From Paraburkholderia mimosarum LMG 23256 = NBRC 106338 (GTDB lineage Bacteria > Pseudomonadota > Gammaproteobacteria > Burkholderiales > Burkholderiaceae): a DNA stretch of 64,000 bases. Location: positions 1 to 64,000 of the forward strand of contig NZ_BBJJ01000018.1 of NCBI RefSeq assembly GCF_000739815.1. The letters run 5' to 3'. A model generated the notes under the pieces. It had not been told where the DNA came from and made no database searches. It worked only from the letters and a program-made list of their open reading frames with translations. Position numbers and translations under genes: made by a program. Shown here in pieces: positions 8,026 to 16,761 of the stretch. Position 1 is the first letter of the stretch. Each line of letters begins with the position of its first letter.

Positions 8026-9423
8026 ATGTCAAATTCCGAATTGCATTACCTGGATATCCGCACGCTCGCACAGATGATCCGCGCTCGCGACATCTCACCC
8101 GTCGAAGTCACGCGCGCCATGCTCGAGCGCATCGAACGGCTCGAGCCAACGCTGCACAGCTATGCGCTCGTGATGCACGAGCAGGCGCTCGCCGACGCCA
8201 GCCAAGCCGAACGCAAGGTGCTCGCGGGCGAAGCGCTCGGCCCGCTGCATGGCGTGCCGCTCGGCATCAAGGATCTGTTCTGGACTGCCGCCGTACCCAC
8301 TGCGGCAGGCACCACGATCCACAAAGGCTTCGTGCCGTGCGAGGATGCAACCGTGGTCAAACGTCTGCGCGAAGCCGGCGCGATCATGCTCGGCAAGCTA
8401 CAGATGACCGAAGGCGCATTCGCCACACATCATCCGACCATCGCCGAACCGGTCAACCCGTGGCACGGGAACCACTGGGCCGGCGCCTCGTCGAGCGGCT
8501 CGGGCGTGGCTACAGCCGCCGGCCTTTGCTACGGCGCGCTCGGCACTGATACTGGCGGCTCGATCCGCTTCCCGTCGGCGGCAAACGGCCTGACCGGCAT
8601 CAAGCCGACCTGGGGCCGCGTGAGCCGGCACGGCACCTTCGAGCTGGGCGCGAGCCTCGATCACGTTGGCCCGATGGCGCGCAATGCGGCCGACGCCGCG
8701 CTCATGCTTGGCGTGATCGCCGGCCACGATCCGCTCGACCCGACTTCGCTGCCGGAGGAACGCCTGGCGCTGCCAGAGGACGCCGGGGATCTGCGCGGCC
8801 TGCGTATCGGCATCGATCCCGCCTGGAACACCGAGGGCACCGATGCCGTAATCGTCGAGGCGCTCGAACGCGTGCTCGAGGTGCTCCGGGAACTTGGCGC
8901 CGAGATTCGCGAGGTGCGTTTCCCTGCGGTTCGAACCGTGGTCGACGAATGGCAGGAAGACTGCGGCGTGCAGGTCGCGCTCGCGCACGCCGACACCTGG
9001 CCGCGCCGCGCCGCCGAATACGGTCCGGCCCTGACCCGTCTGATCCAGATCGGACACGAAACCAGCGCGCTGCGCTATCAGCAGGTGCTGCTCAATCGTG
9101 CCGCGCTACGCGGCAGGGTCAACCAGGTGATGAAGGATATCGATCTGCTGGTCGCGCCGGTGCAGCCATTCGCGGCACCCACGCACGAGCAGTTGGGCGC
9201 GCTCGCGCAGGATCCCGACCTCAATGCGCGGCTGATCCAGTTCACGGCGCCGTTCAATTCGACGGGACATCCGGGCATGGCGCTACCGTGCGGATTCACG
9301 CCTGACGGACTGCCGATCGGCTTCCAGTTCGTGGCCGCCCACGGCGCGGAAGCGACGCTGTGCCGGGCCGGCATGGCCTGGCAGCGCGCCACTGACTGGC
9401 ACCGCGCACGTCCGCTGGACTGA
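8026..9423 (+). CDS. Amidase (amidase-signature family)
   Basis: A 465-residue serine hydrolase of the amidase signature family. The signature region GNHWAGASSSGSGVATAAG holds the cis-Ser and nucleophile, followed by LGTDTGGSIRFPSA; the catalytic Lys is in GVPLGIKDLF near residue 83. Length is typical. The enzyme should hydrolyse a carboxamide or open a lactam in the cytoplasm. It starts 22 bases after the M20-like gene and ends the plus-strand operon, converging on the MarR gene. Its presence suggests that the pathway substrate, or an intermediate left after Rieske oxygenation, carries an amide bond. Specificity cannot be read from the sequence. Confidence 0.88.
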   Translation: MSNSELHYLDIRTLAQMIRARDISPVEVTRAMLERIERLEPTLHSYALVMHEQALADASQAERKVLAGEALGPLHGVPLGIKDLFWTAAVPTAAGTTIHKGFVPCEDATVVKRLREAGAIMLGKLQMTEGAFATHHPTIAEPVNPWHGNHWAGASSSGSGVATAAGLCYGALGTDTGGSIRFPSAANGLTGIKPTWGRVSRHGTFELGASLDHVGPMARNAADAALMLGVIAGHDPLDPTSLPEERLALPEDAGDLRGLRIGIDPAWNTEGTDAVIVEALERVLEVLRELGAEIREVRFPAVRTVVDEWQEDCGVQVALAHADTWPRRAAEYGPALTRLIQIGHETSALRYQQVLLNRAALRGRVNQVMKDIDLLVAPVQPFAAPTHEQLGALAQDPDLNARLIQFTAPFNSTGHPGMALPCGFTPDGLPIGFQFVAAHGAEATLCRAGMAWQRATDWHRARPLD

Positions 9424-9472
9424 CTCCCGTGCTGGCTATGACCGGGGGACTGCTGCCCGGCAAGACCAGGCC

Positions 9473-10105
9473 TCAGCCCCCGGACGTCTTGCGCGTCTTG
9501 CGGGCCGGCTTGGGTGTGGGCGCAGCCTCGAGGATCTGTGGCGTAATGGTCGCGGAATCGCGCGCCGCCTCTTCATAGATGCCCGTGAGAAGCGACATGA
9601 AACGTGCGCCCTTTTCGAACTTGTCCGCGACGTCGGTGATTTCCTCGAGGCGCTTGACGAGAATTTCCTGCCGGACCTTGTAATACTCGTCGGTGAGCTT
9701 CACGCCCAGTTCGCTCGCCACATAGGAGTAGGTCTTGCTGTTCTTGTCCTTCAGCTTTTCGATGAGACCGGCCGCTTCGAGCTTTCTGAGGCTGTACTGG
9801 ATATTGGGGATGTCGTCCCGGTTCATCAATCGCGCAATCGTCGCGCTGTTTTTGGGGCGGTCCTGCATGCGGATCACGTGCAGGATCACGTGTTCCTGGT
9901 ATTTGATGTCGACATCCGCCGCAATGGTAATCATGCCTGTCGACAGGACGAAGCGCGAAAACGCTTCATAAAAACGTATCAGCGACCATTCGAACTCCGT
10001 CGCCTGGTACTCCATGTCGGTTTTGGCCAGATGCCACCCGCGATAGAACTTCGCTTCCATTCCGAACTCGCAAAAAAGAGGTGTAGAGGTCCCGGCCTCG
10101 TGCAT
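9473..10105 (-). CDS. MarR-type winged-helix transcriptional regulator
   Basis: The central part (about residues 65-140) reads as a winged helix: a helix after KYQEHVILHVIRM, a recognition-helix region NIQYSLRKLEAAGLIEK and a wing KNSKTYSYVASELG. Long flanking helices, as in MarR dimers, lie on both sides, and the C-terminus is basic (KPARKTRKTSGG). Start codons at 10105, 10060 and 10015 are possible; the first is shown, the second has a weak GAG before it. It converges on the catabolic operon and probably represses it through the palindrome at 4108-4126. The inverted repeat at 10151-10179 would allow autoregulation. MarR regulators of aromatic pathways usually respond to the substrate or its CoA ester. 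Confidence 0.82.
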   Translation of the reverse strand: MHEAGTSTPLFCEFGMEAKFYRGWHLAKTDMEYQATEFEWSLIRFYEAFSRFVLSTGMITIAADVDIKYQEHVILHVIRMQDRPKNSATIARLMNRDDIPNIQYSLRKLEAAGLIEKLKDKNSKTYSYVASELGVKLTDEYYKVRQEILVKRLEEITDVADKFEKGARFMSLLTGIYEEAARDSATITPQILEAAPTPKPARKTRKTSGG

Positions 10106-10549
10106 GCGACTGTCTGCTTCCCAATCGCAACTACCCCGGCACCTTCGATCAACTGTCTACTGATTAACAATGGACAGTTTAACAATGAAATGTGAACCTG
10201 GCGCAATCCCTGGTGGCCGCCTTTTCCGCCATTGCCCACACGCCGGCGCAGATCCAGTTGCTCCGGGCCGAGCCGCAACGCGCGCAAGCCCGTTGACGAG
10301 CCCCTCGACTTTGATTGTCGTGTGCACCAGCGTTGGACCACAGGACCGTACCTGCCCTGCGCACCTCGACCAACCGTCAGCGGAATAACCGCCCGCGGCG
10401 ACGCAGAGTTAGACTCGCGGGAACGGTGCATCAAATTGCGCGAGCGACGATACGGCCTTCGCCCGTTACCCGGGCGAACGGCGGCCGGCGCGGATTCCGC
10501 ATCGCGCGGCCGCCGGGCGACGGGCCCTCAGTGAACAAGGAATGCGGAA
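10106..10549. promoter_or_regulatory. Intergenic region with inverted repeat upstream of the MarR gene
   Basis: A gap of more than 400 bases between the MarR gene and the DUF488 gene. Bases 10151-10157 (AACTGTC) and 10173-10179 (GACAGTT) are perfect inverted repeats 15 bases apart in an AT-rich stretch. They share ACTGTC with the palindrome before the Rieske operon, so they are a candidate operator for the MarR protein. The rest of the gap, about 10190-10535, has no convincing gene; open frames there look like chance in GC-rich DNA. AAGGA at 10539 is the ribosome site for the DUF488 gene. Confidence 0.45.
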
Positions 10550-10990
10550 ATGGACGTGGCAACGATTGGATTCACCAACAAGTCCGCCGAGAAGTTCTTC
10601 GGTCTATTGCGTCAGGCGGAAGTGCGTGCGCTGCTCGACGTTCGAGTGAACAATACATCGCAGCTCGCAGGGTTCGCAAAGAAGCCGGACCTTGAATATT
10701 TCTTATCGCAACTTGTTGGCGCGGTTTATCTGGAGCTACGCGACCTGGCACCTGAGAAGCAAATGCTCAAGCGATATCAGAGAAAGGAGCTGAACTGGGA
10801 CAGCTACGCCGCTGAATACATCGAGCTTTTGGCGAAGCGCCGCGTAGAGCGTAACCTCGATGTTGCATTGTTCGACAGGGCGTGCCTGTTGTGCAGCGAA
10901 GACAGCCCGCAATACTGCCATCGCAGAATTGCCGTTGAATATCTGAACCTCTGGTGGGACGACAACCTGAAGGTAACGCACCTTTTCTAG
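10550..10990 (+). CDS. DUF488 family protein
   Basis: A 146-residue protein with the DUF488 layout: TIGFTNKSAEKFFGLL at the start, LLDVRVNN (the conserved D-V-R) near residue 30, and the C-terminal cluster LLCSEDSPQYCHRRIAVEY with two Cys and a His that is typical of the family. Biochemical function is not established for the family; the conserved Cys/His suggest a redox or metal-related role. It is preceded by AAGGA at a good distance from the ATG. Together with its upstream gap it separates the Rieske island from the hmf locus and has no obvious link to either. Confidence 0.85.
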   Translation: MDVATIGFTNKSAEKFFGLLRQAEVRALLDVRVNNTSQLAGFAKKPDLEYFLSQLVGAVYLELRDLAPEKQMLKRYQRKELNWDSYAAEYIELLAKRRVERNLDVALFDRACLLCSEDSPQYCHRRIAVEYLNLWWDDNLKVTHLF

Positions 10991-11053
10991 TACGCACGCA
11001 GCTAGCGTAATCGTCCAGCTCGCCTGCGAATCAGGTTCATAGAGCCCTGTCCC

Positions 11054-11974
11054 ATGGAACTGAAGCAGATCCACTACTTCATCGCGCTTTTCGAAGAAGG
11101 CACCGTCACGCGCGCCGCCAGGCGGCTCAACATCGCGCAACCGGCGCTCAGCATGCAGATCGCCAAGCTCGAAACGGAGATCCGGCAGAAGCTCTTCGAG
11201 CGTGGGCCGCACGGCATGGCGCCGACCGAAGCCGCACGGTTGATGTACCGCCTTTACACGCCGATCATGCGCGACATCGACCACGCACGCGAGCACCTGA
11301 GTCGTCGCGATGTCATCGTGACGGGCCGCGTGTCGCTAGGGATGGTGTCGTCGGAGGCGCAGAGCGTATTGCCCGAATCGCTCGCCAGATTCGATGCGCT
11401 TTTCCCGCAAGTCGAAGTCTCCGTCGCCGATGGCTTCAGCGCGCAACTGATCGACGCTGTCGAAACTGGCCGGCTCGATGCCGCCATCATCAACAAGCCG
11501 CGCGGGCGGCTGACGCTCCACGTAGAGCCTTTGCTCGTCGAAGAAATGGTGCTGGTGACGAGCGTGGTACAAGGCCCAAAGCTGCCCGACGAGATCGATC
11601 TCACGCAGCAGTCGGGCATCGAATTCGTGCTGCCCACGCGCCGCAACGGCCTGCGAGGCGCGCTCGATGCCGCGCTGATGGCGGCTGACGTCGTCATCCA
11701 GCCGAAGTTCGAGATCGATCTGCTCAGCACCATCGTGCAGTTCGTTGAGCAGAGCAGTGTCGCGACAATCCTGCCGCGCGTCGTCGTGCAGGCGAAAGTG
11801 GACGAAGGGCGCTTGCGCGCACGCAGGATCGCGTCGCCGCCGATCGTGCGCCACATCATTCAGGTCACGCATCCGAAGCGGCCGATCGGGCCGGCCGCCC
11901 AGGCGCTCATCACGATCATCACTGATGAGATAAAGCGCGTGACGACGGGTGTTTTGGGGAAACAAGCGCCTTAG
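11054..11974 (+). CDS. LysR-type regulator flanking the hmf operon (distal side)
   Basis: A 306-residue LysR regulator. The N-terminal helix-turn-helix is clear (YFIALFEEGTVTRAARRL, then QPALSMQIAKLE), followed by a periplasmic-binding-protein-like effector domain from about residue 90. It is strikingly similar to the LysR at 25104: the N-terminal 45 residues differ at few positions, and both contain GRLDAAIINKPR-like and LLVEEMVL/LLDEEMVL segments. The gene ends 4 bases inside the convergent hydroxylase gene, so the two LysR genes bracket the hmf operon. In Cupriavidus basilensis the hmf genes are also accompanied by two LysR regulators (HmfR1, HmfR2), which supports this role. Confidence 0.88.
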   Translation: MELKQIHYFIALFEEGTVTRAARRLNIAQPALSMQIAKLETEIRQKLFERGPHGMAPTEAARLMYRLYTPIMRDIDHAREHLSRRDVIVTGRVSLGMVSSEAQSVLPESLARFDALFPQVEVSVADGFSAQLIDAVETGRLDAAIINKPRGRLTLHVEPLLVEEMVLVTSVVQGPKLPDEIDLTQQSGIEFVLPTRRNGLRGALDAALMAADVVIQPKFEIDLLSTIVQFVEQSSVATILPRVVVQAKVDEGRLRARRIASPPIVRHIIQVTHPKRPIGPAAQALITIITDEIKRVTTGVLGKQAP

Positions 11975-12672
11975 CGGCCGCGTTCCAACGGTTCGCGCGC
12001 ACTACCCGGAACGTCGCTGCGCGTGCCGAACAGCGTGTCGCAGATCGGGAACGTGAGGTTGAAGTTCTGTGTCGCCATCACTTCGGGATCGTGGTGTGTG
12101 GCGTGCAGGCGCCGCACTGTGTTGACGAGCGGAACGCGGTCGAGGAACGGGCTGTCGGTGACGTGTGAGAGCGTATGCAGGCCCTCGTACATCAGAAAGT
12201 ACGCCGCCATCGTGAGCAGCGCGATATAGCCTGCGTTGCGGGAGAATACGAACCCGATCACGAGCGCGAACGGCACGGCCGCCAGCACGAACGCAACCGG
12301 CGCAAAAGGCGGAAACAGCAGCGCGCGCCAGTGACGGTGGCCCTTGTATTCAAGCGTCACATGCGTGAAGAACCGGTGATGGACGGCGCAATGGCGCTTG
12401 TAGATCATGCTGAAATACTTCGTCGGACGATGCAGCACGTAGCGGTGCGCCGCCCATTCCGCCCAGTTGCCGAACAGAAAGAGCGGAATGACCGCCAGCC
12501 ATTCGGCGAGCGTCGGTGCATGAAGCTGCATCAGGCAATACACGATCACGCCGCCGGTGAAGAGCAAGGTGAAGCCGAGGTGCATTTCACCGCGATACCA
12601 CCATGGCGTGGCATTGACATACTCGTCACGGAACTTGTAAGAACGCGCACGAACGTCTTCTTCGTATTTCAT
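11971..12672 (-). CDS. Membrane di-iron hydroxylase (fatty acid hydroxylase/sterol desaturase superfamily)
   Basis: A protein of about 233 residues with four or more hydrophobic segments and the His clusters of the superfamily: HRYVLH, HCAVHHRFFTH and HATHHD. These bind a di-iron centre on the cytoplasmic face and catalyse O2-dependent hydroxylation or desaturation. The ATG at 12672 is favoured over a TTG four codons upstream because GGAG lies at the right distance. It is the last gene of the minus-strand hmf operon, 62 bases after the MFS gene. It is not part of the classical HMF pathway, so it may hydroxylate a substituent such as a methyl group on a related furan, or may serve membrane lipids. 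Its electron donor is not encoded nearby. Confidence 0.84.
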   Translation of the reverse strand: MKYEEDVRARSYKFRDEYVNATPWWYRGEMHLGFTLLFTGGVIVYCLMQLHAPTLAEWLAVIPLFLFGNWAEWAAHRYVLHRPTKYFSMIYKRHCAVHHRFFTHVTLEYKGHRHWRALLFPPFAPVAFVLAAVPFALVIGFVFSRNAGYIALLTMAAYFLMYEGLHTLSHVTDSPFLDRVPLVNTVRRLHATHHDPEVMATQNFNLTFPICDTLFGTRSDVPGSAREPLERGR

Positions 12673-12734
12673 CGATATCTCCAACTGTTGTGAAAGGCGT
12701 GCGCCCGTTGGCGTCCGCCGTTATACCCAATGAC

Positions 12735-14111
12735 TCAGGAAGGACTGCGCGCGGAACCGTCTTCGAGCTTGCCGAGCGTCTCGGGCACGACGAATGCGCC
12801 CACGAGAAAGATCACGCTGATCGCGCCGACGAAGATGGCTAGCGTCATCGGCAACTGAGTCGCGTCCTTCGCCACCAGCGACACGGCCGTCGGCATCATT
12901 CCGCCGATCGCGAAGCCGATATTCCACGAAAGGCCCGTGCCCGTCGCGCGGATCGCGGTCGGGAAGCGTTCGTTCAGGAAGATCAGGATCGGCGCATAGC
13001 CGGCGCTGCCGAGCGCGCTGAGAAGGACTGCATAGACGCCGACCATCATGATGCTGTCCGCGGTAGGCAGCAGCAAAAACAGCGCGGGCAACGCGATGAG
13101 CCGGATAATGCCGATCAAGATGAACGCGCCCTTGCGTCCGATGAACGTACTCACGTGCCCTGCCGCGACCGAAGCGATCACCACGGCCACGCTGCAGATC
13201 ATCAGGATCGCGGCAGCGGCACCGTTCGGCGCATGACTCACGACTTTGAGGAAGGTCGGCAGATAGCCCGATGTGAGGTAGTAGCCGCTGCCGCCGCCGA
13301 TAGTCAGCAGCAGATTGACGAACAGCACGCTGCGATATTCACGCGAGAAAAGCGTGCGGATCGGCGAGCGCGCCACTTCGACGGTCGCGCTCCTGACCTG
13401 CGCGGTGGCCCTCGCGGCCTTTTCGGCGGCGAGCTTCTTCCACAGAGGCGACTCTTCAAGGCTGTTGAACACGAAGAGACCAAGCAGCGAGCTGATGATG
13501 CCGGTGAAGAACATGCAGCGCCAGCCCCATACGTCAAAGGCATCGCCGGGGAAAAGCGCCGACATCGCGAGGAACGTTACTGAAGCGAGCAGCGCGCCGA
13601 GTCCCGCGCCGCCGCCGCCGATCAGCCCCGACACCGCGCCGCGATACTTCGGCGCGACCGATTCGGTGCCAATGGTATGCGTGGATGCGACCACGCCGCC
13701 GACGAACACGCCCTGCACGAGACGCAGCAGCAAGAACAACACCGGCGCGACGATGCCCGCCTGGGCGACCGTCGGCAGCACGCCGAAGGCCGCCGTCGAC
13801 ACGCCGACGCCGACGACCGCGAGGATCATCGCGCCCTTGCGGCCGTGACGGTCCGCGTAAGAGCCGAAGAGCGCGGAGCCGAGCGGCCGCATCAGCAGCG
13901 TCACCGCGAAGGACGCGTAGACCGCAGCGAGCGAAAGCATCGCGTGCTCGGACGGGAAGAACAGACGCCCGACGATCGGCGCGACGTACAACAACACGAA
14001 CAGGTCGAACAGATCGAGCGCCCAGCCCATGCACGACGCCAACACCGCGCCCATGACCTGCCGCTGACTAACCGGAAGCACGGTGGCCCCGTCTTGCGCT
14101 GCTACAGACAT
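12735..14111 (-). CDS. MFS transporter, likely furanic/aromatic acid uptake
   Basis: A 458-residue transporter with 12 predicted membrane segments. The signature between segments 2 and 3 is GSYADRHGRKGAM, and LLRLVQGVFVGGV and PKYRGAVSGLI match the aromatic acid:H+ symporter/metabolite:H+ symporter branches. The start is placed at 14111: AAGGAG sits six bases before this ATG, while an ATG two codons earlier abuts the ribosome site. A long upstream open frame is not used because it has no membrane-protein character. It lies 68 bases after hmfH in the operon; MFS transporters accompany hmf genes in other bacteria and presumably import furoic or furandicarboxylic acid. Confidence 0.87.
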   Translation of the reverse strand: MSVAAQDGATVLPVSQRQVMGAVLASCMGWALDLFDLFVLLYVAPIVGRLFFPSEHAMLSLAAVYASFAVTLLMRPLGSALFGSYADRHGRKGAMILAVVGVGVSTAAFGVLPTVAQAGIVAPVLFLLLRLVQGVFVGGVVASTHTIGTESVAPKYRGAVSGLIGGGGAGLGALLASVTFLAMSALFPGDAFDVWGWRCMFFTGIISSLLGLFVFNSLEESPLWKKLAAEKAARATAQVRSATVEVARSPIRTLFSREYRSVLFVNLLLTIGGGSGYYLTSGYLPTFLKVVSHAPNGAAAAILMICSVAVVIASVAAGHVSTFIGRKGAFILIGIIRLIALPALFLLLPTADSIMMVGVYAVLLSALGSAGYAPILIFLNERFPTAIRATGTGLSWNIGFAIGGMMPTAVSLVAKDATQLPMTLAIFVGAISVIFLVGAFVVPETLGKLEDGSARSPS

Positions 14112-14179
14112 TTGCATCTCCTTGTGTCTCACAGGCACGCTTTGTCGGACGCGTGCTCTTGTTCGAGGTTGAAAAATCG

Positions 14180-15901
14180 TCAGTGGGCGGCGGCGAACGG
14201 CGATGCCACGCTCGCCCGTCGCTGGGCAACCATCGCATCGGCGATTTTCTCGGCGATCATGATGGTCGGTATGTTCGTATTCGCCGATGGCAGTCGCGGC
14301 ATCAGCGATGCATCCACGACGCGCAGCCCTCGTGTGCCTCGCACGCGGCCTTCCGTGTCGGTGACGGCGTCGCAGTCCTGCGCGCCACCCATACGGCAGG
14401 TGCCGCTCGCATGCCACACGCCGAACACGTTCGCGCGGATGAAATCGGCGAGCGCGCGGTCGTCGTGGATCAGCGAAGTCATCTTCAGGCCGCGCGTGAA
14501 GAAGCGTTCGATCAGCAAACGCCGCAGCGGCGCCGGTGTGTCGAGCAGCGCTCCGAGGATCGAAGTCAGAAGCGCATTGCCTTCGCCGACCTTGCTCAGC
14601 GCCTTCACCCGCGGCGAGAATGCGGCCGGGAAGAAGTCACGCGAATCGCGGCCAAGACCGGATGCATCGACGACGCGCGCCAGCATCCGCACGCCGGCGG
14701 CGAGCCGTTGCAGATCGCGTTCGTCGTCGAGCAGATTCAGATCGACGCGCGGCGCAACGGCCGCCTCGGGCGACGCCAGTTGCACGCGGCCACGCGAATA
14801 CGGCCGGTTGCACCACAGGAAAAACAGGCCGAGCCGGTTGCCGAGCGCATGCCACGCGGCGCGCGTCGCACTCGACAGATACAGGTCCGACTCGTCGCAG
14901 CCCGCGACGCCCGAACTCATGCGCGCGGCCATCATGCTCGCGCGGCGGCGTGCTAGCGGCATGCGAAAGCGCGGTTCGAGAAAATGACAGAACGTGAGCG
15001 ACGGATGATCCTGCAGATTGCGTCCGACGCCCGGCAAATCCACCGCACACGGGATACCCATCCCGATGAGTTCGCGCGCATCGCCGATACCGGCGCGCAT
15101 CAGCATCGCGGGCGACTGCAACGCGCCCGCGCTCAGCACGACTTCGCCTGCATAGAAACGCACGCGCTCGCCATTCGCCGCCATCGCGACGACACCGAGC
15201 GCCGTCGCGCCTTCCATCACGATGCGTTCGACGCGCAGATTCGAATAGATGCTGAGATTCGGGCGCTTGCGCGTGGCTTCGTCGAGATAGGCGATGGCCG
15301 TCGATACGCGCTTGTCGTCGATGTTCGAGAACGCGCCCGGAAAGAATCCGTCGCCGAATTCGCCGTTCTGGTCCTGAAGTTCGGCGAGGCCGTTCGCGCG
15401 CAACCCCTTCGCGAATGCATGACAGAACGCCGGCCAGTCCTCCGGCATGATGCGGCGGATCGGCACGGGACCGTCGCTGCCGTGCAATTCGCCGCCGGGA
15501 AAGTCCACGTCGCGTTCGAGCCTGCGAAAGTACGGCAGCACGTCGCGCCACGACCAGCCTTCGGCGCCGTTAGCGGCCCATTCGTCGTAGTCGCGCGGCA
15601 GGCCGCGATTGGCCGACTGCACGTTGATGCTCGAGCCGCCGCCCATCACGCGGCCCTGCTCGTAGACGCGCGGCGCGGCCTGCCGCGCGGCTTTCGCTTT
15701 CAGATCGGGCCAGATGTACGTGTCGCCGCAGAAGACGGGCATCGGGTAGCTGTCGAGAATCGCCGCGGGCACCGCGCCCGGCGGCGTGTCGGCGCCCGCC
15801 TCGATCAGCGCGACGCGCACCGACGGCTGGGCCGACAGTCGATGCGCAAGCACGCATCCCGCCGAGCCGCCGCCAACGATCACGTAGTCGAAGCGATCCA
15901 T
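14180..15901 (-). CDS. hmfH: GMC oxidoreductase, HMF/furfural oxidoreductase (HmfH)
   Basis: A 573-residue FAD enzyme of the glucose-methanol-choline family. The N-terminal dinucleotide fold is VIVGGGSAGCVLAHRL and the GMC signature continues with GRVMGGGSSINVQ. The catalytic pair is in VWHASGTCRMGG (His) and in SANTNIPTIMIAEKIAD (Asn). In C. basilensis HmfH oxidises 5-hydroxymethylfurfural through to 2,5-furandicarboxylic acid and furfuryl alcohol/furfural to 2-furoic acid. Assignment rests on family plus position: it is directly preceded by hmfE and hmfD in the same operon. A general choline-dehydrogenase-like role would be the alternative if the neighbours were absent. Confidence 0.86.
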   Translation of the reverse strand: MDRFDYVIVGGGSAGCVLAHRLSAQPSVRVALIEAGADTPPGAVPAAILDSYPMPVFCGDTYIWPDLKAKAARQAAPRVYEQGRVMGGGSSINVQSANRGLPRDYDEWAANGAEGWSWRDVLPYFRRLERDVDFPGGELHGSDGPVPIRRIMPEDWPAFCHAFAKGLRANGLAELQDQNGEFGDGFFPGAFSNIDDKRVSTAIAYLDEATRKRPNLSIYSNLRVERIVMEGATALGVVAMAANGERVRFYAGEVVLSAGALQSPAMLMRAGIGDARELIGMGIPCAVDLPGVGRNLQDHPSLTFCHFLEPRFRMPLARRRASMMAARMSSGVAGCDESDLYLSSATRAAWHALGNRLGLFFLWCNRPYSRGRVQLASPEAAVAPRVDLNLLDDERDLQRLAAGVRMLARVVDASGLGRDSRDFFPAAFSPRVKALSKVGEGNALLTSILGALLDTPAPLRRLLIERFFTRGLKMTSLIHDDRALADFIRANVFGVWHASGTCRMGGAQDCDAVTDTEGRVRGTRGLRVVDASLMPRLPSANTNIPTIMIAEKIADAMVAQRRASVASPFAAAH

Positions 15902-15948
15902 CGCGTTGTCTCCTCTTCTCTCGTCCGCCGTGCGGCGTGTCAGGTATA

Positions 15949-16755
15949 TCAGTTGCCGCGAAACACCGGCTTGCGCTTGCCATGAAACGCTTCGACGCCT
16001 TCACGGAAATCGTCCGACGCGCGCAGACGGCTATAGCAATGTCCTTCGAGTTCGATCGCGATCGAGAGCGGCGCGTCTTCCGAATCGTTCAGTAGCTTCT
16101 TCGCGGTGCGCTGCGCGAGCGGAGAGAACGCGCGCAGTTCGTCGACGAGCGCGTCCGTCGCCGATTCGAGTTCCGCGTCCGCGACGCATTCGACGGCGAT
16201 GCCCCACTCGTACGCCTGTTTGCCCGGAATGCGGCGCGAGCGCATCACGATGTCCTTCGTGCGGCCGATGCCGACCATCGACTGCAAACGCGCCGAGCCG
16301 CCCGAGCCGGGAATCTGGCCGAGCTTCTGCTCCGGCAACGCATAGAAGGTCGTATCGGTGACGATGCGGAAATCGCACGCCAGCGACAACTCGAAGCCCA
16401 CGCCGAAGCAGAAGCCGCGATTGGCCGCGATCACCGGCTTGGAGCAGCGCGCGGGCGCCGCGATGTTCCAGGCGAGCTTCGACACATGTTCCGGCGATGC
16501 TTCCAGAAAGCCCTTGATGTCGCCGCCGCTCGAGAAGTGCTCGCCCTTCGCGCGCACGACGATCACGCGCACGCGGTCGTCCTCGTCGAGGGCTTCGAAA
16601 ACGGCGCGCAACTGGTCGCGTGCGTGCATCGAAATGACGTTGAACGGCGGGCGATGCAGGATGATGTCCGCGCGCTCGCGCTGCGCGTCGATTTCGGCCG
16701 AGAAGCCGTCGAGGTCTTGCAGCAGCGTCTGGCCGCGATGGTTGAGATCACTCAT
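15949..16755 (-). CDS. hmfE: Enoyl-CoA hydratase-like 2-oxoglutaroyl-CoA hydrolase (HmfE)
   Basis: A 268-residue crotonase-fold protein. Oxyanion-hole segments are visible in GEHFSSGGDIKGF and NRGFCFGVGFELSLACDFRI, followed by PEQKLGQIPGSGGSARL, where family members usually keep an acidic catalytic residue. In the furoate pathway HmfE acts after ring hydroxylation of 2-furoyl-CoA and releases 2-oxoglutarate and CoA, feeding the citric acid cycle. The gene begins 6 bases after the stop of hmfD and precedes hmfH by 47 bases. A conventional enoyl-CoA hydratase is possible on sequence alone; the operon makes the hydrolase role more likely. Confidence 0.84.
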   Translation of the reverse strand: MSDLNHRGQTLLQDLDGFSAEIDAQRERADIILHRPPFNVISMHARDQLRAVFEALDEDDRVRVIVVRAKGEHFSSGGDIKGFLEASPEHVSKLAWNIAAPARCSKPVIAANRGFCFGVGFELSLACDFRIVTDTTFYALPEQKLGQIPGSGGSARLQSMVGIGRTKDIVMRSRRIPGKQAYEWGIAVECVADAELESATDALVDELRAFSPLAQRTAKKLLNDSEDAPLSIAIELEGHCYSRLRASDDFREGVEAFHGKRKPVFRGN

Positions 16756-16761
16756 TGTGGG

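Noticed and set aside
2760..9423. Indole-3-acetate (iac) catabolic cluster
   Set aside because: Rieske oxygenase, amidase and MarR are shared features, but iacA, iacD and iacE homologues are missing, and the pseudo-M20 and cupin genes do not fit.
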